64,000 bases of DNA from Liolophura sinensis (lineage: Eukaryota > Mollusca > Polyplacophora > Chitonida > Chitonidae): contig NC_088303.1 of assembly GCF_032854445.1 (NCBI RefSeq), forward strand, positions 11,105,501 through 11,169,500, read 5' to 3'. The position numbers and the translations under genes were made by a program. The first letter of the stretch is position 1, and each line of letters begins with the position of its first letter. Under the pieces are notes generated by a model. That model worked only from the letters and a program-made list of their open reading frames with translations. It was not told the DNA's origin and did no database searches. Shown piece after piece: positions 9,202 to 18,076 of the stretch.

Positions 9202-11100
9202 ATGGCTTCTCTGACTCTTGTCATGGTGGCCGTCTGTATGTTCGTCATTCCTGCATTCGGTGGTTGGTCTCCACCTTACTACAGCCATGGTCCAGGTAAG
9301 GTTTACCTGTCAGGCATATCATGCCGTGGAGAATGTTATACAATGATTATTATTTCATTACAAAGACAATAACTAAATAGTTGTTTAAAAGGGGGTATGT
9401 TTATTTATGCTTTGGGTTTTACGTCGTATTTAGCAATACTTTATTGCTATTATCATTTGACGATGAACAGCCATTACGTGTGTATATATATACTGCGTCT
9501 TCTTGTGGTAGCGTGAGTCCATGGTGTCAATGGGCTGCCCCCACTGAAGCACCAAGCTGAAGACAGCATAACATCAAACCCCACCAAGTCACATTATATT
9601 AATCACCGGGCGAACCAGTCCTGCTTGCATGCCCTGAGACCGATGCTCTTTAATCAACGAAGCGGTCAGACGGATGGATGTGGTTCACCTTTAGATAACG
9701 GACCGTAAGATAGAACGTATATGTAAATTATCTAAGATACAGATTCATTCCCTTTAAAACATTTTGTGCTTTAAAACATTTTGTGCTTTGTAATAATTAG
9801 ACTCAGGTCTCAGCTATTTACTGTTTGACATATACTTTACGTGAGAATTAATTTACTGCTATGTTAAAATGAAAGCACAGAAATATACAACAGAAATTTA
9901 TGACCATGTTTAGGCTATATAATACCTTTATGACCTAAAATAGCCGCCGTTTGTTATAACTGCTTCACTGAAGTGAGGTGATAACATTTGTCACCATGGT
10001 ATAGCCCCAGGGCTTTGAATAGTTAGTGTTAGTCTAGCGAACCTTCTTCAGGTCTTCAAAATACGGACACATCGTTTTATTTAGTTATTTTAACTTAAGT
10101 TATTTCATAACCAATCAAATCAGTTCTGAAACATATTCAGATCTGAAGGAAATCTTCGATACAGGTGTTTCAGTTCTGCAGTCGTTCCGTATAGAATATG
10201 CAGCGACTGAGTATACACTGTAGGTAACAAGCGGCCAGGTCACTGACTTGATTGGTCTCTGATTGGTCTCTGATGTTCATTTTTATGCGTCTCATTTCTC
10301 AGTGTTTGTTTCTCACTATATCTGCTTACCAATCAGGTTACCCGTTTGAAGGTCCCTTTGGTAGAGGAGGGCGCCAGGGTCCTGCAAGAGCTAATCAGGG
10401 TGGTGCACGTGATAGTGGTGCAGGACTCGGAGGTGCTGGTGGACTCGGAGGGCTTGGAAGACTCGGAGGAGCTGGAGGCGTTGGAGGTGCTGGGGGGCCC
10501 GGAGGAATTGGAAGTGCTGGAGGGCGCGGAGGCGCTGGAGTTGCCGGAGGTGATAGAGTGGGTGTTGGTGCTGGCGGTGTCGGAGGTGCCCAACCAGGTA
10601 GACCTTTTGACCGACTTCCCCGGGAACTGCCTCAGCCGGAAGTATACGTCAACCCTCAGGACGCCGTGGCCACATCTGTGGTCAGAACCACTGACCAGTA
10701 CTTCTATAAACCCGCACCTGTTGCCTTTGACAACATCATCACAAACATCAATGGCGGGTACAACACAGAATATGGTGTCTTCACTGCTCCTGTGCCAGGA
10801 ATCTATTCCATCAACTATCACGTACAAAGCAAGAAAGGCAGCACCAAGGAGGCCCATGTGGATCTGACCCAGAACGGAGAAGTCGTCAACTCGGCCAAGG
10901 CAGAAGGTGATTGTGTCACGGCCTCCAACTCCGCCGCCCTCTACCTTGACCAGTTTGACCAGCTCAGTGTTGTCGGTCGTGAAGGAACCATCATTGGCTG
11001 TGAGAATAACGGTTTCTGTAGCTTCAGCGTGTCTCTGGTTAAACCGGGTAGATTCACGGATCTGAAAATCCCCAGAGCTGTACCAATGGACAAATGGTAA
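9202..11100 (+). CDS. Gene B: secreted Gly-Gly-X / C1q-domain protein
   Basis: Exon 1 is 9202-9295 and exon 2 10337-11100, with a 1041-bp GT-AG intron in phase 1, giving 285 residues. Residues 1-20 are a signal peptide (MASLTLVMVAVCMFVIPAFG). Residues 33-58 are a GPFGRGGRQGP-type linker. Residues 59-115 are about 19 triplets of mostly Gly-Gly-X (X = A, L, V, I, P, R), interrupted once by DRV. Residues 116-145 carry LPQPEVYVNPQD. The C1q domain is about 145-270, matching the C1q signature from F162 except Ile for the final Phe, with Cys at 224, 253 and 259. The protein ends MDKW. The upstream in-frame Met at 9100 lies in the TATA box and cannot be used. It is partner of gene A in a divergent pair centred on the satellite. 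Role in an extracellular matrix, mucus or humoral fluid is inference. Confidence 0.91.
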
Positions 11101-11974
11101 ATGATCTTTGTCGTATAACTTATTGCTTACTCCCGTACTTTCAAAGAATAGTAGATAATGTCTACGCATTTGAAGTGTTGTTTGTAATTTGTATTTTCCG
11201 TAAAGTGCATGCAAATTGTGAAGGTAGTTACACACAACGCGCTACCACGCCCAACGCTATGATTCATAGCTACACTTATTCCTTATCAACTTTCAATCAA
11301 CTGTCTGCTGTTAAAATGTTCTCTAGAATCGTCATATAACAGTTTTCGATGTCATGTTGACTTTATTATAGTGAAATTACAATATCCTTTTCAAGATTAA
11401 ATTCGTTCTCCGTGTTTTGTTTACTGCATGCAGGTGATGATTTATTGATTATTTTGTCATTTCACGGTAAAAGCAACATGTATGATTGATTTAAACAATG
11501 CTTTTTAAACAGACCTATATGAGGTATAACATGTCTGAAACTTGAAACCACATCTCTCAAGGAAACAATACTTTTAATTATTTTTCCTGATTTTGTTATT
11601 GTTTAATGAAGACTAGCCTACCTATCCTACGACCGCGCTCAATTTTATGCATGAAGTGAAACGAAGTTCCCGGTGTAAACCACCGCCCTTTGGCAAGTTA
11701 CGGACGAACATTCCCACATGTGACGTTCAGATATGGAGAACGCATTGGTGGTAAACAACTGGTCTTCAACGAACGTTTGACGGCGCAAAACAGCAATACA
11801 AGAAACGACCACCGTGTACTGTCAAAAAAAAATCAGAAAGAGTAAGCGATAATTTAAACAGGTTTCCTGTGGTATTTCTTTAGGATTGGAAACTAATAAC
11901 GCGGCATTTTTGATGTGAATAATTGGAGTGAATCATGAAGATCTCCTAAAACCTTGTGAAGTTGAATCCGACAT
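11101..11974. other. 3' flank of gene B, no gene seen
   Basis: Mirror of 2366-3236 and repeated at 52367-53230; a related stretch follows gene E (33100-33760). It contains ATTAAA near 11397, which might serve as a polyadenylation signal, but this is weak. No coding region supported. Confidence 0.6.
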
Positions 11975-12520
11975 TCGTATTTCAGTCTGCGCTCATTAAT
12001 TGTAAAATTTACCAGTCCTCATCCGCTGATTATAAAATATACCAGTCCTCACCCGTTAATGGTAAAATATACCAGTCCTCACCCGTTAATGGTAAAATAT
12101 ACCAGTCCTCATCCGCCAACGGTAAAATATACCAGTCCTCATCCGCTAATGGTAAAATATACCTGTTCTAATCCGCTAGTGGTAAAATATACCAGTCCTC
12201 ATCGGCTAATGGTAAATATACCAATCCTCATCCGCTAATGGTAAAAAATACCAGTTTACAAACGTTAATGGTGAAATATACCAGTCCTCACCTTCTAATG
12301 GTGAAATATACCAGACCTCATCCGCTAATGATAAAATATACCAATCCTCACTCCCTAATAGTAAAAATATACCAGTCCAAAAAAGCTAATGGTGAAATAT
12401 ACCAGTCTTCACCTGCTCATGGCAAAATATACTAGTTCTCACCCGTTAATGGTAAAACATACCACCCCTCACCCTCTAATGGTAAAATGTACCAGTCCTC
12501 AGTGGGTAATGGTTAAAACT
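11975..12520 (+). repeat. 30-bp minisatellite, 3' side of gene B
   Basis: About 18 units of GGTAAAATATACCAGTCCTCACCCGTTAAT with variants. It is the same family as 2106-2365, but in opposite orientation and expanded. The frame without stops reads NGKIYQSSSA over and over (11956-12171), but shifts frame several times across the array. Copy 2 (53230-53560) has about 11 units, so the length is unstable. Confidence 0.93.
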
Positions 12521-12759
12521 AAGTCAGTTGTCAAGAACTATAAAGGACATTTGTATATATTTACAAGTTGTCAGCAGTATATTTCTCTGCAGAATGTGAA
12601 TCGTTGGCAACCTAACATCTAGTCAATAACAAGATATTAACATAACACAGCTGTTGAAGTGCCATGGTGGGAGGAAGTTAAGGAAGACGTAACTGTGTAC
12701 TATCTGTAAATAATGATGATTAATATTATATTTCTGGGAAGAATTATTACTATCAGGTT

Positions 12760-13455
12760 CTTGTAGAGGAGCCTAATATAACTGCAACAATCGCCAAAAC
12801 ATCAACGTATTCTATAACAACCCATACTCTGGAGAAAACACCAGCCTTTTCACAACCAGAAGGTATATCCGTACATATGCCACAACTCTACAAAGATTCA
12901 AAACAGCATAAATCCCCAGACAAAGCTCGATCTATGGCGAGGTCTGGAAGCTGTACCACCACACTTGTAGTTATTCTCTTAACTAAGTATATTCAGAAAA
13001 AGTGCTTTTGTACAACTGCGAAAACTTTCTTAAAACTTGCACACCTCTCACTGAAGAACTAGACACTCAAATACATATACGGTATCAGCCTATGTCTACT
13101 TGGGATTTTTCGAACTCACTATAATACTATCTCTTACACAGATTTAACTGATAGAGATTTATCACTAATTGTATCAGCGTTTAATAAAACCGGTCACCGG
13201 TACATCACTTCGAAGGCAGCAAAGCCCTCTTCAGTTCCACTACATACAAGGGTCACCATTTATGGGATGTTTCCTTGTTCGTCGAGTTGCATGAATTTCT
13301 CTTTAATAACATCTGTGTGAAATTAGGTGAAATCATATATCACCAGTGTATATTTATTCCGATGAGTACCAGTTGTGCTCTCCTTTTGGGTGATCTCATA
13401 CATTTAATATGGTTCTATATTTGTACAAAGACCAAAATGTCCTCTGTTAAGAGAA
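12760..13455 (+). pseudogene. Reverse-transcriptase fossil, long fragment
   Basis: In successive frames this reads MPQLYKDSK and RSGSCTTTLVVILLTK (12877-13000), FLKLAHLSLKN, STWDFS (13090-13110), and at 13275-13430 FLFNNICVKLGEIIYHQ followed by IPMSTSCALLLGDLIHL. The order matches the reverse-transcriptase family with PKLHKNP, SLLLTKIL, DFSTLYTTIPH and GIPMGTNCAPLLADL motifs (recalled from general knowledge). Frameshifts separate the blocks. The last block is the single-copy form of the half-monomer found in the 166-bp satellite. Confidence 0.7.
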
Positions 13456-13459
13456 TACC

Positions 13460-13730
13460 CTAGATCAATCACCAGCTGGTAAGTGGACATTTATGGACCA
13501 ATCTCCAGTAAAATGGACATTTATAGATCAGACACAGTTGTTAAGTAGACACTCAAATACCAATTACTCTCATACACCGATCATTCGCTGTGAAGTGGGA
13601 ACTTGTACATTAATCACCAGCTGCAAAGTGGGTATTCGTACATCTATCACAAGCTGTTGAAAGGACACTCGTACATCAATCATCAGCTCTAAAATAGACA
13701 TTTATAAATCAGTCACCATCTGAAAAAATC
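13460..13730 (+). repeat. Degenerate ~34-bp tandem repeat
   Basis: About eight diverged copies of a unit like CAATCACCAGCTGTTAAGTGGACATTCGTACAT. Related arrays are at 34515-34840 and 54770-55030, with two units at 39705-39760. It always directly follows the reverse-transcriptase fossil and so may be part of that element's remains. Confidence 0.7.
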
Positions 13731-14254
13731 ACAGTAAATTTCCTCGGTCGTTTTATTTGTTTTGGCTCACAACCCACAATTATGACACAGATTACATCAT
13801 AAAACGTTTCATAGTCGATGTATTCAGTAACAGAAGACTACTTAGGTTTAGATGTAGTCAGCCTTTTTAAAAACTGAACACCAAATCATCTGATTTCGTG
13901 CTAAAAGACGCTGAGAGCAGTATGCATGTTAATTACACTGACAGGGGCACTCATCAAATAAGAAATTATCATTCAATCTGATATAAAACTACTAAAGGGT
14001 GAACAAGAAAACCATCTCATATGTTTCGAAATTCTTCTCTATGAAGAGCATCAAAAAGCAAACATTCGTTATAAGAATGAAAACAGAAGACGTGTAATCT
14101 CCTGTTTTCAGGTATAATCAATATAGTAGCATTTGACTAGGGCTAAAATGAAAAATAAGATCGATCCTATTGAAACTGCATTTTATATAACACTAAACCG
14201 TGTTTCTTTCCTCATTTCTTTTCATTAATAACGAAGCCCATATTGCAAATAAAA
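13731..14254. other. Upstream region of broken gene C
   Basis: Paralogous to 8500-9050 upstream of gene B (TTCCTCGGTCGTTTTATTTG, then the GAAGACGTGTAATCTCCTGTTTTCAGGTATAATC block). Non-coding. Confidence 0.7.
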
Positions 14255-15290
14255 CATTCCTCAAGGTAAATTATGTGGTCCCCACCCTACTCAGCGTGAA
14301 TATAAGTGACCAGGTGTACCGGAGACAACACAACGCTGCTGGAACAGTTTTACACAACTCTTTTAGAAAAAGAATTACTTGTGAGTCCTAAGCTCAACCT
14401 ACAAACATGACGTCCCTGACTCTTGTCATGGTGGCCATCGTATGTTTACCTGTCAGGCATATCATGCCGTGGAGAATGTTATACAATGATAATTATTTTA
14501 TTACAAAAATAATAACTGAATAGCTGGTTAAAAGGGGAGCATGTATATGTATCCTTGGGGTTTTAAGTCGTACTTAGCAATACTTTTTTGTTTATGTTAT
14601 TTGACGATGATTATGTGTGTATACATATACTCCGTCTTCTTGTGGTAGCGTGAGCCTATGGCGTCAATGTGCTGCCCCCACTGAAGCACCATGGCGAAGA
14701 CAACGCAACATGAAACCCCACCAAGTCACTTTATACTAACACTCGTCCAAGCGGCCCTGTTTGCATGCTCTGAGACTGACGCTCTTTACCCCACGAAGCG
14801 GTCAGACAGATGGATGTGGTCCACTGTTAGATACCTGACCGTAAGAAAGAATGTATATGTAAATTATCTTAGATACTGACTCATTCCCTAAGCTTTAAAA
14901 CATTTTGTGCTGTGTGATAATGAAACTTAGGTCTAAGCTTGACATATGCTTTGCGTGGAAATTAATGCCACCCAAGTGGTAAGAATTTGCTGCTAAATGA
15001 AAATGGAAGCACAGAAATATAGACCAGAAACCTATGACCATGTTTAGGCTATATAATACCTTCATAACCTGGAAAAATCACAGTTTGTTATAATTGCTCC
15101 ATTGAAGTGAGGTGATAACATTTATCACCATGATATAGCCTCCAGGGCTTTGGGTAGTTAGTGTTAGGCTAGCAAACCTTCTTCAGCTCTTCCAAAAACA
15201 GACACATCGTTTCATTAGGTTATTTACTTAAACTTAAACTATGTTATCACGAAGCAAATTAGTTCTTAAAACATATTCTGTCGTGTAAGT
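14255..15290 (+). pseudogene. Gene C: C1q-family relic, exon 1 truncated
   Basis: The promoter block is present, but the TATA is changed to GAATATAAG (14298-14306). The ATG at 14407 starts MTSLTLVMVAIV. A deletion of about 65 bp then joins the middle of the signal peptide directly to intron sequence (TTTACCTGTCAGGC), removing the rest of exon 1 and the splice donor. Intron-like sequence continues to about 15285, then SINE and LTR sequence; no exon 2 follows. Copy 2 (C', 55560-56590) has the same deletion, so the gene died before the duplication. Confidence 0.85.
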
Positions 15291-15295
15291 GAAAT

Positions 15296-15350
15296 ACTCT
15301 TGAGTATACCATGTAAAACACCAATCAAATAAATAACTTAAATAAATCAT
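15296..15350 (+). mobile_element. SINE tail remnant
   Basis: GTGAAATACTCTTGAGTATACCATGTAAAACACCAATCAAATAAATAA is the 3' tail of the SINE family seen in full at 35650-35915. At 35.9 kb the sequence following the tail (CATTACATCACTGATAACCCTTGATCTCC) is the same as here, so both descend from one insertion and the body was lost here. Confidence 0.65.
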
Positions 15351-15384
15351 TACACCACTGATAACCGTTGATCTCCAAAACTGT

Positions 15385-16138
15385 TGTTATGTGAATTGCC
15401 GTCAGCTTCTAAATTTAGCTTGCCACTGTTTACATATGCTGAGTTCAGGGCCTGCTGTCTGCCTCTACCTTAGAATGTTCCAGAATACGCTCAGTTCGGG
15501 GCCTGTTTGTTTACATCAAGTGTTCAAGAATTTTTTTATTCTAGAAAGTTCCACCAGTGTATATAAAACATATGAAAGCAGGTCAAAGGGAGAGAACGGA
15601 GAATTATTGAGAGTTTTGGATGCTTTCGCTGTGTGTTACTTTAGTAGGCCTTTTGTGCTGAATTTTGATGTCTTCATAGTCTCTGGCTTTGTTATATCAT
15701 ATCTCCACCGAGTACTTGTTCAGTCTGAACTTGTATATTTAATTTGTGCTCTTGTGTACACAGTGCTTATTAGTACACGGACCCTGTCTGTGGAATTTTG
15801 TGTATATTTCGTCATACACTCAGTTATACTGTGGATTTTCTCTTTTATTTGTGCATTTATGCCTGTATGGTTTTCCGCATTGTGGAATATATGCGTCCGT
15901 TTGGACTTGACACCGTTGTACATGTAAGTACTTTAGTATTTGTATAGATACTGCTATCCTTTCTTGTTAAACTTAAGCACTTTAGTATTTGTAAAAGTCT
16001 TGTTATCTGTTCTTGTTAAACCTAATAAATTGTTGTAAAATAAAATCTGCTGGTTTTGGTTACTTTTAGGTGCGGCTAAACTGTCGAGTATTTCGAACAA
16101 GCCATCTCTTTATAATACAGACAGTTTGGATCGTAACA
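15385..16138 (+). mobile_element. Solo LTR-like element
   Basis: It starts TGTTATGTG and ends GTCGTAACA-like (ATCGTAACA), giving TGTTA...TAACA termini. It carries a TATATAAAA box near 15558 and AATAAA-type signals near 16025. The paralogous site at 35957 lacks it (ATAACTGTTGACAATTAAAC), and the flanks here give a 4-5 bp target duplication with one mismatch (CTGT/GTGT). Further copies lie at 56692-57434 (same insertion, duplicated) and 37341-38109 (opposite strand). The long hydrophobic open frame at 15391-15927 is probably fortuitous. No internal retrovirus-like region is present. Confidence 0.6.
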
Positions 16139-17304
16139 GTGTTGATAATTACACTTCGCTGACACTTACGAAAGATCCAAAACATTTTAGACAGGTCCTA
16201 CCAATTCCATAAAACTGTAACTTTGTTTAGTCATATGGGACAGTATTCAAAACAGAAGGAATCGCTTGTCGGCCTACATCAATGTTAGAAGTAGCATCTC
16301 AATATGACCAAAGATTCGAGTCACGCTCAAGCAAACCACTGCACACGATCCTCTCTGGTTTAAATGACCTGTATTATATTTATGAGTTTTTTGCATGATG
16401 ACTCTCCCCAGTCTCAAAAATTTGTAGTTTTCAGTAGTGAAGGAAAAACGCCAGAAGACATAAAAGCGTGGAAAAGGATAAAGGAAACCCGATATGGTGT
16501 TAACTTTAAAGTACGTTCATCTGATTTAATTTAATTTTTGTTTCGTTTCGTTTTACGCTGAGAAAATGCAGTTCTGATTAATGAAAAGTATCCAAACGGG
16601 AGCTAGATTATACCGCTCTAAACTTTGACTGATAGAATGTAATACGACTGTTCAACTGATGAGCTGCGAAAGTCAGATATTATACATCATTATACTATAC
16701 AGATGCTGGCGTAGATATCAACATCGCTCGATATTAATATCAAGCCAACAGTATGGTAGGGGGACCATCTAATTATATGGTCTACAAGCAATTATAATAT
16801 TTTTCAGTTCGGCGTAAAACAAAATTCACATAAATAAATCAAATAAACAAGCAAATACACTAAGTATGAGCAGTATCTATATAAGAACATATTATAAAAG
16901 CAAGATTAACAGACGATCAGTTAAGCTCGATTTGTGAAAGCCGGAATACATTCTAATTAGGTATTTCTAATTAGCGTGTGTGAAAAGGTATTTGAAGTGT
17001 AGTGCTTGTCAACGAAATTATAACTGTAACGTATGCTGCATTAATAAATTACTTACATGGATTTTATATTCGATGGAACTTATTTTCGCGGAAATGTGTT
17101 TGCCGCGAAATCCGCGAATGTGAGTACCACGCGAATAAAAAGGCACTGTCACTATATAAGAACAGGCCATCTCATAAAGATTTGTTAACATGCGTCTAAA
17201 ACATACTTCACATTATTCAGTGTTTATCCCTGATTCTGATCAGAATGAAACGTCAGTAGAAAATCATTGTACGACCATGACCAAAATGCTGGCGTACAAC
17301 AGCG
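16139..17304. other. Relic flank and SINE tail, no gene seen
   Basis: Bases 16144-16510 resemble 200-420 and 36000-36400. Bases 16435-16510 contain the non-reverse-transcriptase half of the satellite monomer in single copy. Bases 16510-16740 resemble the inner arm near the satellite (7930-8110). Near 16805 TTCAGTTCGGCGTAAAACAAAATTC looks like a SINE tail. The remainder up to the LINE end is unremarkable AT-rich sequence. Confidence 0.6.
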
Positions 17305-17330
17305 TTGATTTGATTTGATTTGATTTATTC

Positions 17331-18076
17331 ACCAGAAAGAAAGTAGAAAAGGAAGAACACCTCAATACCTCTCTGTACCTAAACCTCTTGTATCCGCATG
17401 GTTATATATAAATATATATACACACACATACATATACATACATATACATACACACTCGCAAACACACAGGCACACGCATATGTATGTACATGTACGTATA
17501 TTCATACAAATACATCTTAAATATTATCGTAATGTGCACAGTATAAGTAGGCCTATATAATAATGGTTTTTCTTAATCAAGGTTAATACAAACAGGTATA
17601 TACACACACACATAATTACATATGTACGGGTACATCAGTTTGTCAACATAATACAACTTATAGCACTCTGGCGGGAGCAGAAACCCCAAAGGGCTTATTG
17701 TATCCCATAACATGTTTAAATTTAATTGACAAGAGATGCTAACTGGTTAATACTCATATGTTGGAATGAAGCACTTGCACATACGTACACGTGTACCTAA
17801 TTATGCATACACATAGTAGTTACTACTGTAGCACCCACTCCTAAATGTAAGGATATACAGACAGTAAAGAGAATTTACATTCGTAAATATGTGTACAAAT
17901 ATGCACACGCACACATGTGCACTTATGTATTAATATTCATATCAATCAAGGCGACAACAATATACTATCAAGAGAAAACGTTAAGCAAGCAACTACGTGT
18001 CGCAACTGAGTTAATTCAAAACGTATGTACAATTGTGGATGACTTGGTGTAGTAATGATTATAGCTATATGCTTCA
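17331..18076 (-). other. LINE 3' UTR with microsatellites
   Basis: No coding frame. It contains (TA)n, (CA)n and CATA-rich runs (17400-17650 and 17880-17930) and lies between the ORF2 end and the (AAATC)n tail. The same stretch is in copy 2 at 58638-59383. Confidence 0.7.

Larger units (their letters stand above)
800..13150. repeat. Large inverted repeat with head-to-head C1q genes
   Basis: Left arm about 800-6273, right arm about 7930-13150, spacer = satellite 6274-7929. In mirrored order the arms carry: AT-rich inner edge, upstream region, promoter block, exon 1, intron, exon 2, 3' flank, 30-bp minisatellite, a conserved block ending in AACACAGCTGTT, and reverse-transcriptase fossil. The arms have diverged through indels (for example about 0.5 kb missing near 12700), so the palindrome is old and imperfect. 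Copy 2 has the same structure at about 42400-54450. Confidence 0.88.

Noticed and set aside
10252-10336. N-terminal extension of exon 2 by reading into the intron
   Set aside because: The sequence before the CAG acceptor at 10336 is not conserved as protein among members, while exon 1 joins in phase 1 to give a complete secreted protein.
10346-10867. Second sense-strand frame over exon 2 (173 codons, also 51534-52133, 3470-3769, 45096-45377)
   Set aside because: An out-of-phase shadow of the C1q exon; its periodic VLE-type residues are the GGX repeat read in another frame.
10333-11235. Long antisense open frame (300 codons) over gene B exon 2; similar ones at 3480-4031, 45106-45639, 51626-52501 and 32300-32677
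   Set aside because: They mirror the GC-rich, glycine-coded exon and have no signal, domain or splice context of their own. The sense frame matches a C1q domain and joins exon 1 in phase.
11975-12520. CRISPR-like array
   Set aside because: Units are contiguous 30-bp tandem repeats without unique spacers, in an animal genome.
15391-15927. 178-codon hydrophobic open frame as a membrane protein (also 56816-57223 and 37531-37860)
   Set aside because: It falls inside a repeat with LTR-like ends, TATA and polyadenylation signals, is overlapped by an antisense frame, and differs in start and length between copies.
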